A DNA stretch of 64,000 bases from assembly GCA_020064725.1 (NCBI GenBank), contig JAGTWJ010000017.1, forward strand, positions 2,418,001 to 2,482,000, in the 5' to 3' direction. This stretch comes from Drechslerella dactyloides (lineage: Eukaryota; Ascomycota; Orbiliomycetes; Orbiliales; Orbiliaceae). Made by a program: the position numbers and the translations under genes. The notes under the pieces are model-generated. The model had not been told where the DNA came from. It made no database searches and was given only the letters and a program-made list of their open reading frames with translations. Below are positions 49,767 through 60,861 of this stretch, in pieces; the stretch's first letter is position 1; every line of letters begins with the position of its first letter.

Positions 49767-50660
49767 AATATCCGGAGTTTTTGAGCACTGTCTTTCATTC
49801 TCTTAGAGGAGAGAGATATATATATCCTTTTTCTTCTTCTTCTTCCTTCTCCCCTCTTTGAACTTTTCTTTCAGTTGATTTCAATTCAAGCTTGTTTGGT
49901 TGATTGCATGCTGCTTTGCGAGATTCTCATTCTTATATATCTTGATCCATCCATCTGCCGTGGAGTATTACTTACTATTATTCTTGTGTGGTTTCCTCCC
50001 TTTGATCGTTCTTCATCATCGATCTTCTTCGTGTAAGATATCCTACACCACTATTCTTTCTGCCGTAGTCTTTTTCTTTCTTCGTCTTGAATTCTCTCCT
50101 TGTGTTAGTGCACTGGTGGCCGGGGGTTTATGTTAGGTACGGTTTTCTAGTTCTGTTTTGCCGCTGCTGCGAGCAAGATCTAGGGGTCTGGGGATCGATC
50201 GATCCGGGACGTGTTATATGTACGTTGGCGGTCGAGCGGTGACTGTACTAGCGGTATAGCGGGTGTTTGTGGTCGATTCGATGCGATCGATTCATGATAT
50301 CAGGTTTATTATTACTCGTTGTATACGTACGTATTCTCATTCTCTGTGTCCACGATATATGCTGTAGTGATATCATGTCGATATCATGATGCTCCCTTGT
50401 CCGATCTTACGGGGCTCGCTTTCTGTAGAATGGCGTGTAAGAGTGGGTATATGTACGACTGGTTGGATGCCCATGTAGATGTATCGACACTGTTACTGCA
50501 GTTCTGCTATCTCTTCTTATCAGTCATTGGGATCGTGATATCGATCGCTCTATTTGTAATGCTGGTATTTTGCGAATTCCACATATAGGTCAAGGGAGTC
50601 CGTCGATGACGGACATGTGACAAATACGTATGTATACGTATACGCCGACGATGCAACTAG

Positions 50661-53600
50661 CTAATAGTTCGTCTCAACCCACCCGCTGCCAAACCTGACC
50701 ACATTATCGCTCAGCACCGTAACCTCGAACCCGCCGCCGCCGCCGCCACCACCACCTCCACCGCCACTACTACCACTCTCACCCTCACCGGTACTAACCA
50801 TACTGTCCACCACGAGCCACGTCTCACCAACCTCCCTATCCGGCCGCAAATCCACATCCTCAAGCCTCGCCACGCCCTCTACGAACCCTTCTTCACCGCC
50901 AACAGCATCCTCACTCCACCCGCCGGCCGCCCACCGCTTCCGTCCGTTCTCCCACACGCCGATGCGGAGATACTCGCCCGCGACTTTCCGCGCAACGCGG
51001 ATATTCCCTTGCGACAGCCGCGAAATCGACAGACGAATGGAGCACCGTCTCGCCGACAGCGCGCACGTCGAATGCGCGGCGTGCAGTCCCGCGTCCTCGT
51101 TCGGTACGACGGCCAGCGGCGGTACCACCGCTGACGACGCGACGGTGACGGTGAACGGGGAATACTGGTCCGTCGTATAGGTACTCGCGACGATAGTGTA
51201 TGTACCCGCTGGCACCGCGGGGGCAGCGCACAGCGTGAAGAAGCGCGTGTAGTCGCCGCTGTGTGCGAGGAAGCGGTTCCTCGCCGGCGCGTGCACCCGT
51301 CGCCCGCCGTCGGAGTGCAGTAGCGCAACGTGGATGAGCGGGGAGGCGGTGGATTCCGCGGCGATGGCGCGGCCGACAGCTTTGCCGTCTGCGGTGGGAC
51401 GCGCGTGGATGGACAGACCGATGAGGACGTTGGCGGCGTGCGGGAGGGAGAGCCGGAACATGGGGTTGCGGCCGTACTCGCGGCTTTCGGTGTTGCCACC
51501 CGTGGCTGACGGTGTCCATGCGCCTTGGATCGTGGCGACGTATGGGTGTGGTTCGTCGACGGGCTCGAAGGTCATGGGGATGGAGGTGAAGGCGGAGATG
51601 CTGCAGGGGTGGGATGATTCGGGGGGCAGGAGGTCCTGACTGGAGACGACGACGGTGTACGTTGTCCGTGCGGGGATGTCGATGCGGAGGAGGGTCTGCG
51701 GGCTGTCGACGTAGGGTCCGCGCTTGAGGTATCCGGAGGACTGGCGGACGCGCTTGCCGTCGGCGGCGAAGAGGTAGAGGGAGATATGACCGCTTTTGTT
51801 CCAGAGGTTCTTGGGCTCGAAGTCCTTGCGGCGGAGAAGGTGGCGGGAGAGCAGGATCCATGCCTTTGAGGGGTTCGCGGACGAGTTGACGAGCTTGTAC
51901 TGCGGGTTGCCCCAGAAGCAGCCGGGGACGTTCCAGAGGTGCTCGGTGGACGAGAGTTTGGTGAGGGTTGACAGCTGCGGCCAGCTGAAGTGCCAGTCGT
52001 AGCGGTGGTTCCAGAGTGCGGGGTTCCAGTTGAGGTAGATGGAGTCGAAGTAACGGAAGACGCTGTTGAGGTCGATCCAGAAGGCGGACCGGGAGGTTAG
52101 CTGCGCCAGCTCTTCGGGGTATGCATCGTCAGAATCGGAGTCGCTGCCATCGTCGGAGCTGGACTTGGGATTGTCGAAATCCTCTTCGGCGTCGGAATCC
52201 TTATCGCCGTCGCCGTCGCCATCATCGTCATCGTCGTCGTCCATGAATGGCGGACCGGACCAGTTGCCGCCTTCCTTCCAGGGGTTCTTGACGAGAAGCC
52301 ATCGGCCTACCCGGCCGCTCTGGGAGACGACTTCTTGCAGCCCGATTATGGCGTAATCGTGTTCTCCAACAAGGCCATGGCCTTCCCAGTCTTCCAGAGC
52401 GCCAGTGCCGAGTGTCATCAGGACGTCGCCATCCTGCCATGTCTGATAGATCCGATCCCAGAGCGCTAAGGGCTCCGCTACGTCCAGATGGATATCCGAC
52501 GGATTCCCCTGCAGGAAAATATGCTCGGGAATCCAGCCCGTAAAGCAGTAGAGATCCGTTCCCGAGTTCGAACCGGGAAAGTCGTATCCGCCCATCGCCT
52601 TCAGGTATGCCTTCTCGAGCAGACTGGGGAGAATAAAGCTCGGGTCGCCGTTTGATATCACATGCAGCGCGTGCTTCGAGTCGCCGAGAGAGGCGGGCAG
52701 AAAGTCATCGATCACAATCTAGAAAGAAATATTAGGCCGGTATATTCGAGAGAAGGCGGAGGAAGGAGTGCATACCCTCCGGTAGCAGCCATTGAACCAG
52801 AGCCGGACGATATATTTCCCGGTGGGGCTGATGACCGGTACGCCGTTCGACTGAGGCCAGATGACACACGATATAAGCTGTACATTACTTATTAGTCTTG
52901 GTATATAACTAAGGGCAAGGCAATAGTATGGGAGCCTTACACTGCCGTGGCCTTTCTGCTCCCGTGTGAACGCAGCGCATAGAGAGGCGACGACGCTGCA
53001 ATCCGAGATGATATCCTGCGAGAGCTCGGCGGCGAGATCCTCGCCTTCTCGCATGAGTGTCATGTTCTCAGCACCGTTCCATATCTCGTGCGGCCGGTAC
53101 CATCTGTCAAAGTGCTTCTGCTGCTGCGTCGACAGCGCCAACGGCCCGGCCGGGTCTCTGTTCAATCACACAGAACGTCAGTAAACGGACGTTATCACTA
53201 TAGTCATAACACCGGCGACAACGTACGAGAAGACCTCATTCGGCGCTGATGGAGCAAAGTCCGGGTCCTGCGGCGGCGGCGCCTCGTCCCAGGGCCAGAA
53301 GCTGTGCGGGGCAAGCTTGGACGACGAGAGGAGGATGATCTTCTCCGCCTTTGTGTACGGGCGGTGGGAGACGGGCGGCTGTCTCACGAGTCTCCGCGGC
53401 ACGACAGGTATCGGCGCTGCTAATTGATCGGTTACCCAGCATTAGCAACAGCACGATATATATATAAACCCTTCATGGTTTGATGATGTATGGACATACC
53501 TGCCAGGCTGACCCCTGCCACGGCAGCCGTGATGCCTGCAACGTTGCATTCCTGACCGGTAGCGGTAGCGGCGGCTTTCAACTTCTTGAGCTCCTCGCCG

Positions 53601-53871
53601 CGCTGCAGCAGCTTCATGAACTGCTCGCGCCGCCGCTGCTTCTCAACGGGGTCGGTGCAGGCCTTCCACGCCTGCAGGTAGAGGTCCGCGGCCAGGATGC
53701 AGGCGTCCAGCGCGGTGGCGAGGTCATTGCGGGATGCCGCTTGGGATGCGAGCGATTCTGCTTCCTTGCGAGCTGGAGTTAGCCGACAGCCGGGGCGGGG
53801 CGCGGGGTACGATGTGACGGGTCTGATGGGCAATGGAGCAGACGTACCGCCGCCCGTTGGAGGGTGTCCAT
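50661..53871 (-). CDS. palB: Calpain-like cysteine protease PalB/Rim13
   Basis: Six exons, 53871-53848, 53764-53500, 53419-53227, 53157-52941, 52877-52776 and 52718-50661, encode about 952 residues (Aspergillus PalB is somewhat shorter). PalB acts in the Pal/Rim ambient-pH pathway at ESCRT-III and is thought to cleave the transcription factor PacC. An N-terminal MIT-like helical region (about 9-75) would bind ESCRT-III. The catalytic triad is visible: Cys214 in SQDIISDCSVVAS, His387 in GEHDYAIIG and Asn412 in LVKNPW. Calpain domain-III-like sequence starts at LNWNPALWNHRY. Unusual are an Asp/Glu/Ser-rich insert at about 427-467 inside the protease domain and a run of 12 glycines near the C-terminus. 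The first exon is the least certain: its join uses a GTACGT donor and an AAG acceptor. No GCCARG PacC site was seen upstream. Confidence 0.92.
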
Positions 53872-54386
53872 GGTGTGTGTATGACGACCTGACTTGTATA
53901 TGTAATCGCTGTTTTCGAGGTTATCTTGGATCTTATCGCGGGGGACGCGATGCAATGTGGAGTCGTGATGCAATGCGATGAGGTGGGTTTCGTAATACGT
54001 TATCCGCGGCTGGGGTGCGGTTCTTGGGAAGGTGAGCTTTCACGTTCGTCGGACAGCCTCGGCTGCTGGTCTCCGAAGAACTGCCTTCCACCCGGCTGCG
54101 GCTGCGGCGGCGAGCTCACCGGCCCCGCCGTCTGCTCCGTCGCGTATACTAATTATATCGGACGCCCGTCCGTAGCGTTCTGCATCTATTCTCGCTCCTT
54201 CAAGCTCTTCGACCGTCTTTAGTTCACTGCGATTGAACGCTTGTAGTAATACTTACGGGGACTCGAGCTGGCTACTGCTCGAGCAGGCAGGCAGGCGCGC
54301 GACTAAGCGAAATCACCATCCATACTTATAGTCTGCATCCCTCCCATCCTCGACAGCATCGCATCGCATCGCATCACCATTCGACC
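53872..54386. promoter_or_regulatory. Divergent promoter, palB and ANT1-like carrier
   Basis: The palB and carrier start codons point away from each other, 515 bp apart. Before the carrier ATG there is a CATCG-type repeat (GCATC units near 54,356-54,375). Scanning for GCCARG or its complement gave no site, so direct control of palB by PacC is not supported here. Confidence 0.5.
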
Positions 54387-55618
54387 ATGTCGCTCTCGAA
54401 GGAGGCCGCCCTGCCGGCCTGGGGGTATGCTGTCGCCGGCGCAACTGGCGCGGTGCTCGCGAACGCCTCCGTCTACCCGCTCGACATGTCGGTACCACCA
54501 TCCATCCACCATCCTATCCCTTCGATCTTGATGATGGGCACGTGCTAAAGTATGGGTGCCTGGAGAATGCAGTGTCAAGACGCGGTTGCAGGTGCAGGTT
54601 AAGAAGCGCACGGTTGCAACGGACGGCGTGCTGGTATCCGAGGACCCCGAGAAGCAGATTCCCGCAGCGTACGCTATCCCCACGCATACACTCCGATTAC
54701 AATACGATTGAACGCACAGCTGACGGAGTATGCTGTATCACAGCCCGGAGCCGGAACACTATGCGTCAACGCTGGACGCCATCCGCAAAATCCGGACCAA
54801 GGAAGGCATCTCGGGCCTCTACGCCGGCATGCCCGGCTCGCTGATCGGTGTCGCCTCGACGAACTTCGCCTACTTTTACTGGTACACTTTCGTCCGCACG
54901 TACTACCTCTCAATGCAAGCCGCCGCCGCCACGGCGGGCAGCCTGTCGACCGTCGCCGAGCTATCGTTGGGCGCCGTGGCCGGTGCGCTCGCGCAGCTGT
55001 TCACGATCCCCGTCGCCGTCGTCACGACGCGGCAGCAGACGTCCGAGAAGGCGGATCGGAAGGACCTCGTCTCGACGGCGAAGGAGGTCGTCGCAGCGGA
55101 CGGCTGGACGGGCCTGTGGAGCGGGCTGAAGGCGAGCTTGGTGCTCGTCGTCAACCCGGCGATTACCTACGGCGCGTACCAGCGGTGCCGGGAGGGCTTG
55201 TTCCCCGGCAAGAAGAACCTCAAGCCGTGGGAGGCGTTCTGTGCGTATCCATCCACCGTTCAAATCATACGGCTTGACAAGAAAACGACGAACCAGCAAG
55301 CTAATATATATGTAACCTGCAGTCCTCGGCGCCCTCTCGAAGGCACTGGCAACCTTCGCCACGCAGCCCCTCATCGTCGCAAAAGTCGGCCTGCAGTCCA
55401 CCCCGCCTGCTGGCCAGAAGAAATTCAAATCCTTCGTCGAAGTGATGCGCTACGTCGTGCACCACGAAGGTCTGCTGGGCCTCTACAAGGGCATCGGACC
55501 GCAGCTGATGAAGGGACTGCTGGTGCAGGGTCTGCTCATGATGACGAAGGAGCGGGTCGAGCTGGTGTTCCTGCTGATGTACCGGTACGTGCTGCAGCGG
55601 TTTGCAAAGAAGGCTTAA
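54387..55618 (+). CDS. ANT1: Peroxisomal adenine-nucleotide carrier, PMP47/ANT1 type
   Basis: Four exons, 54387-54487, 54573-54668, 54744-55240 and 55323-55618, give 329 residues, normal for the mitochondrial carrier family. Three carrier repeats are visible: PLDIVKTRLQVQ (residues 31-42), IPVAVVTTRQQ in the middle, and QPLIVAKVGLQS near 250. GVASTNFAYFYWYTFVR resembles peroxisomal rather than mitochondrial members, which exchange cytosolic ATP for AMP across the peroxisomal membrane to support fatty-acid activation. The first signature is complete only after splicing at an unusual donor, GTCGGT. Using the nearby GTACCA breaks the frame. The second intron must end at TATCACAG, because an earlier acceptor brings a TGA into frame. 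The stop codon lies about 360 bp from the A+T-rich block. Confidence 0.92.
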
Positions 55619-55975
55619 TATCCCGCACGGCATTTCATATATCAAGTATATATATTATATCGTATTATAATGTTGCGTGCGTATTCGGGTTGGCTGGGTA
55701 TGCATTTGGAGGTATATCGCTCGGTTTCCGCGAGGAAGAGGGTAGGCCACGGCGCCGGTAGTATACTGCAGTCGTCTTTATTACCGCAGTTTGTCTGTAT
55801 CTGTGATTTCGAATTCCTGGGAGCGGTTCGCGCGGGTTTTATATATGTCTATATTATATTTCCGTCTATGATTTCTGCCATCTGTTGTATACTCCTGTAT
55901 ACTAGCCGCTAGACTTTGCTGCATTGTAGTCGTACAGACACGATTGGATCTCATATATGGCTCTGCTCAGGGAGA
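55619..55975 (+). other. 3' flank of the carrier gene
   Basis: This interval of ordinary base composition holds the carrier gene's 3' untranslated region and ends abruptly at the A+T-rich block. No other feature was seen. Confidence 0.4.
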
Positions 55976-56089
55976 AAGATAATAGAAGTTATAAAATCTA
56001 AATTATTTTTTAAATATTTATAAAATTTATTTATAAATTTAAAATATTTTTTAATACTAAATATTTTTTTTTATACATAAAATTAGTTA

Positions 56090-56238
56090 CATAATTCATA
56101 GATTTTAATTTTATAATACTTTATAAAATATATAATTTATAATTAAATATTTTAATAAATTATAGATAAATTCTATTATAAATAATAATTTTATTTAGTT
56201 ATTCTATATATAATTTAAAAATAATTTAAAATAAATTC
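56090..56238 (+). repeat. Left copy of a 149-bp inverted repeat
   Basis: This segment aligns without gaps to the reverse complement of 63,852-64,000, and every mismatch I found is a transition. The similarity stops near 56,239. To the left the partner would lie beyond the window edge, so the full repeat may be longer. It is a fragment of an unidentified element. Confidence 0.8.
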
Positions 56239-57085
56239 ATCAGCAAAAAAAAGTGTTGTTGTCATGGTTATCTGATGATATGATGACTATGACAATTTCT
56301 CTATATCTAAGGTCATCTGGATAATAACTTTAAAAAATTATCTTAAATAATAGAAATCTGTAAATATTCTTAATAATAAATTTTATACAACATCAAAAAT
56401 ATTTATTAAAAGTTGTTATTTAAGATAATTAAAATATAATATTATTATAAATAATATATATTTATTATTAATTTTAATAAATATTTAAATTTATTATTTT
56501 AAATTATAATTAAGAATTATTATTATAAATATTATATTTATATTATTATTATTAATTAATATTATAAATTATAATTAATTAAATAAATATTTATAATAAA
56601 TTTACTATTATTATTTATAAATATTTTATATTTTTTAAAATATAATATATAAAAATAATAATTAATTTTTAAATTCTATAAAATATAATTTAATATAAAA
56701 AAGAGTTAAAATATTTATTTAATAATATAATAAAATAGTTAATATATTATTTTTATATTTAAAATTAATAGTAAATTAAAATAAAATAAAAAATATATTT
56801 TATAAAAAAAATTTTAATTTATTAAAAATATCTTAATAAAATTATTAAATAATTTTTAGTAATTATTCTTAAATATTAACTAGTTGTTTTTTATAGAAAA
56901 ATTCTTATAAAAATTTAATATATAATTTTATAATATTATTAATAAAAATATTTAATAAATAAATTATAATTATTTAAAATTTTATTTTAAATATTAATAA
57001 ATTAGGTATTAATTTTTTTTTTTTTTTTTTTTATTTTTATATATTTTTAAAATAATAAAGATATATATATTAATAAATACTAGTA

Positions 57086-58977
57086 ATGTCAACGATAAGC
57101 GAGCGGACAGTACAAGCAAGTGGACACCCTCCCCACCCCACCCCAACAAAAATACCAGCTACACTACCACCAGTGTATAGTTTCCTAGCCTAGGTATAGT
57201 AAACTATTTATTTAGGTTCTGAAGATGCCTATTGGTATATTTGAATATTATATCTAGGTTTGTTGTAGTTACTATAGTGGTGTATATATATAATAGTAGC
57301 CTCTGGTTGGGGGGTATACTAATGTTTTGGAGGTGTTGGCTGTTTAACTATTTCATCTATAGTATTATTGCCTAAGATTTTGTCAACTTAATATATAATA
57401 AGTATATTTTTATATTGTATATGTTATTTTTTTAGCTATTAGCGCTTATTTAGTAGCTTATTTGTAAAGTAAAGTATTATATTCTCTGTATGTATAAGTA
57501 CCATTTGGTATATTATTGTTTATATCCCTTTAGATAACTGGTTTATAACTGCTAGTAATGATGTAGAAGAGTTATTCTAGTACTAGATAATCTGGTTTTT
57601 AATTAGGCCTATTTGTAGGTTTATTTTTAATAAGTTTAATGGTGTTTTTGTAGTCCAGATAGCTGCTGTATTCACAGTGTCTAGATATAAATTCACTAAA
57701 ATAACTATTAATAATTGTATATCTAGTTTTAATAAAACTCTATCAAGATTATAAAATATAATACTAACTCCAGTAAAACTGCTGTATATATTTTTAGGTA
57801 TTATTATGATAATAAATATTTTATAAAACCTAGAAAAAAACTCCAGTTTAAAGATATAGTTAATATATATACACACCAAACTCTCCACCTTATAGCTATA
57901 TACCTACTTCAATAGCTTAAAACAACCAATATCTAATAGTTGAAAGATATACAATAAATATAGCAACATATAGATTATAACAATCTTATACTTCTGGCAA
58001 TATAGTTCAAAAATAGCTGAGTAGTAGTTTTTATAACCATCTAAGACTAATAACCAGTAATCTAAAAAGCAATACTATACTATAAATTTATTAAAATACT
58101 TTAGCTATTATAAAACAAACTTATTCATTATCTAGCTATTATTAAAAAATATAATAACCCAATCCACTAATAGCTTAGTCACTATATACCAACTAGCTAG
58201 ATAGTATTATCCAGCAAAGATAATAAATAATAGTACTACCTAATTTTCTACACCTATCTCCTAAATAATTATTACCTATTTACAGTTCCCAGGCTACACC
58301 AGCTTAGCTTTATTATATATTTCAGTTCCTATAACAATAGTAGTTATAGATATTATACCTATTATAAAGTCAGTCTTATCAAAATTATAGATATCATTAT
58401 CCATAATACTGTACTTAGCCTTTACAACCTCTATTAACTAAAACCACTTATTAATAAACATAGGATCTTCACATTTTACTCACCAATAGTCATACTTTCT
58501 GAATAGATATATCTATAACTTTAAATAATATTTAATAAAGTTATTAGCCCATCTCTTATCAACACATCACATACTATTATCACTATATACTAATAATAGC
58601 TGGTTAGCCATATCTTCTATACTACCTAACCTAAGATAAAAAAATTATATATATAATTTAAATATATATTAAACAATAATATCTTTTTCTAATTCTATAA
58701 GATTTTACAATTTAGAGATACCATCATATCATAAAAGGCAACCATTATACCAGTATAAGAGAATTATTCTCAGAATACTATATACCTTAGTAATAACCAG
58801 AATATTTAAATTTTTATCTTTTTCTAAAACTTCAATAGCCAGAGTAATACAAAATTCAGTTATAAAAGTAGTTATTATAATAGTAATGGTGGTATATAAT
58901 GCCAGAGGTAGAAGGACACATAGGCATTTAGTGGGGTGTCCGCTCGCTTGTACTGTCCGCTCGCTTATCGTTGACGT
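57086..58977 (-). mobile_element. Decayed Fot1/pogo-like DNA transposon
   Basis: The 1,892-bp element is bounded by 44-bp terminal inverted repeats at 57,086-57,129 and 58,934-58,977 and flanked by TA on both sides (57,084-57,085 and 58,978-58,979), the target duplication of the Tc1/mariner superfamily. Its length is close to that of Fot1 (about 1.9 kb). The repeats start ACGTCAACGATAAGCGAG. The inside retains transposase similarity on the - strand but has many stops, so it cannot move by itself. Confidence 0.9.
57583..58870 (-). pseudogene. Degenerate Fot1/pogo transposase
   Basis: Reading the - strand from the right end, the translation begins with a helix-turn-helix resembling the Psq domain of pogo transposases: AIEVLEKDKNLNI followed by KVYSILR. 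Farther on, a segment beginning NLIELEKDIIV resembles the next conserved region. The C-terminal 101-codon open part (57,583-57,888) contains LDRVLLKLDIQL and TTKTPLNLLKINLQ, resembling the end of Fot1-type transposases. In-frame stops, many TAA/TAG, interrupt the rest. The middle catalytic DDE region could not be read with confidence. It is a dead copy in the orientation expected for its terminal repeats. Confidence 0.75.
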
Positions 58978-59753
58978 TATATAATTATTAATTATCTATA
59001 TAAAATTAAAATTAAAATAAACTAAATTAATTTTTAATTTAAAATATATATTAATAAATAATATTATATATATTTTAAAAATAAATAAAAATAAATAAAA
59101 TTAAATATATTTATTAATAATTTTAATAATTTAATAAAAGATTTTAATATAATTTATATTTAATATATAATTATTAATAATTAAAAAGTAATTATTTTTA
59201 AAAAAATAAAGTATATAATTTTTAATAATTTCTAGATTTTTGTATAATTTATAAATATTTTATATTAAACTTCTAATATTATTTATAAAATATAACTAAT
59301 TACTATAATATTTTAAATTAAGTTATTAATAAATTAATCTAAAATTAGATTTTAAATAAATAATATTATTTATATAATATAATAAATTAATATTAAAATT
59401 AAAAAATTAATAAAATAGTAATTAATTTTTAATAAACTTTTATAAATCTATTATATTTATAAATAGGTTAATACTCAACTATTACACATTAATTAACTTT
59501 TTAATATTTTTTAAAATAAATATATTATTTTTTTTAAAATTATTTAAAATTATTTTTTTATATTATTATTTTATATTATTATATAAATATTTAGAATTTA
59601 ATACTAGATTTATTAAAAACTTTAAAGTCAAATTTTTTTTATTAATATATTTTAAATAAATTATAAACTAAACCTAAGATAATAAAAAAAATATTAAGAT
59701 ATTAAATATTAAAAAACTAGTATTAAATATCAGATAATTTATAAAAGATTAGG

Positions 59754-59903
59754 GCTCAAAACAGTTCCGGGTTAACCCGGAACCCACGGGTTATATTGCA
59801 CCAAGAAACCGAACCAATCCAACCCATAGAGCTCGAAACGGTTCCGGGTTAACCCGGAATCTGCGGGTTGTATTGCACCAAGAAACCGAACCAGTCCAAC
59901 CCA
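59754..59903 (+). repeat. Two tandem 77-bp units with an 18-bp palindrome
   Basis: Units begin at 59,754 and 59,831 (GCTCAAAACAG and GCTCGAAACGG). They differ only by transitions until the last bases. Each contains the perfect palindrome TTCCGGGTTAACCCGGAA, at 59,765-59,782 and 59,842-59,859. They stand out as G+C-richer islands in A+T-rich DNA. Their origin is unknown. Confidence 0.85.
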
Positions 59904-60157
59904 GAAACCAGTATAAACCAGAAAACAGTTCCAAATAGGTAACCAGAAAACAGGTTTTTTTCTAATTCAATTTACTTTTAAACTAGGTTATTTGCTTTTA
60001 GAGATTAAATATATACTAAAACTAAAGTATATATAAAATAATAGATATCTTCAAAAAAATCCAATAGATTAAAACTTTAAAAATAAATATTATAATATAT
60101 ATAAAATAATATTAAAATCAAATTTATTTAATTATTTAAATAATTTATTAAAGTTAG

Positions 60158-60844
60158 TGTTACACTTCGGCCCAGAACCGGGTCAAACACACTTTACTTT
60201 GAAGTCCCTGACTCTCAGTTGCTACTGTACAGGTTCTTAATAGTGGGAGATAAATATATATAAAATACAATAGTAACTATTAAAATAAAGTATATAACAA
60301 TAATAATAAATAAACTAATTATTAAAATACTATAATTTAAATATTAATTAATAATTTTTTTAAAAAAAAGCCATTAATCTTAAGGTAAAGTACATTAATT
60401 ATATATATAATATCTTAATATATAAGATAGTAGAGATATATTAATATATTATTTAAATAGCTTAATACTTATTTTGCTTAGTGCTTAACTAAGTATTAAA
60501 TATCCTAAATATTGAATACTTATATAACTATAAATTATTACAGTAGTTTCTACTTAAGAAGGAATATTATAATAGTAATATTCTTTTATAATAATATCCT
60601 TCTATATAGTCCAAGATTCCATATAGTTATATTATTTATATAGTCTGCCATCCATATGGTGAAATATATTATATAAGTTAACAGTCTATATAGAATAAAT
60701 CTATATAATTATATATCTTATATAGGAGTCTATTCTACATAGTATATAAATATATTATTACTTTGTGTATTATGTGGACTAGGTGTCTGTATGGGAATCT
60801 GGTCTATATAGAATATTTAGATATAATATTGTTATCTTATAATA
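60158..60844 (-). mobile_element. LTR copy A, 687 bp
   Basis: This segment is the reverse complement of 62,617-63,303, with the same length to the base and mostly transition differences. Its ends, TGTTACAC on the left and a mutated CATAACA on the right, are TG...CA-type LTR ends. The purine-rich stretch directly next to its right end on the - strand supports a - orientation as a 3' LTR. No clear target duplication remains. Confidence 0.75.
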
Positions 60845-60861
60845 CTATTCTCCTCTCCCAC
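60845..60861 (-). other. Polypurine-tract-like sequence
   Basis: On the - strand the 17 bases directly before LTR copy A read GTGGGAGAGGAGAATAG. Such a tract primes plus-strand synthesis directly upstream of a 3' LTR. Its position sets the orientation of this element to -. The assignment rests on composition and position only. Confidence 0.55.

Larger units (their letters stand above)
48493..50660. other. Intergenic region between convergent PDE and palB genes
   Basis: Both neighbours end here. From about 49.05 to 50.1 kb the + strand is T-rich with several ORFs of Leu/Phe-rich low complexity. Beyond 50.15 kb the DNA resembles the gene-poor stretches. Two small repeats are listed separately. 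No protein or RNA gene was recognised. Confidence 0.45.

Noticed and set aside
50879..51861. - strand ORFs of 206 and 316 codons in other frames
   Set aside because: They are G+C-driven shadows of the large palB exon; the palB frame has the calpain motifs.
54720..54743. Alternative exon 3 start of the carrier at ACAG/C 54,720
   Set aside because: It brings the TGA at 54,721-54,723 into frame; the acceptor at 54,743 gives the family-like PEPEHYASTLDAI.
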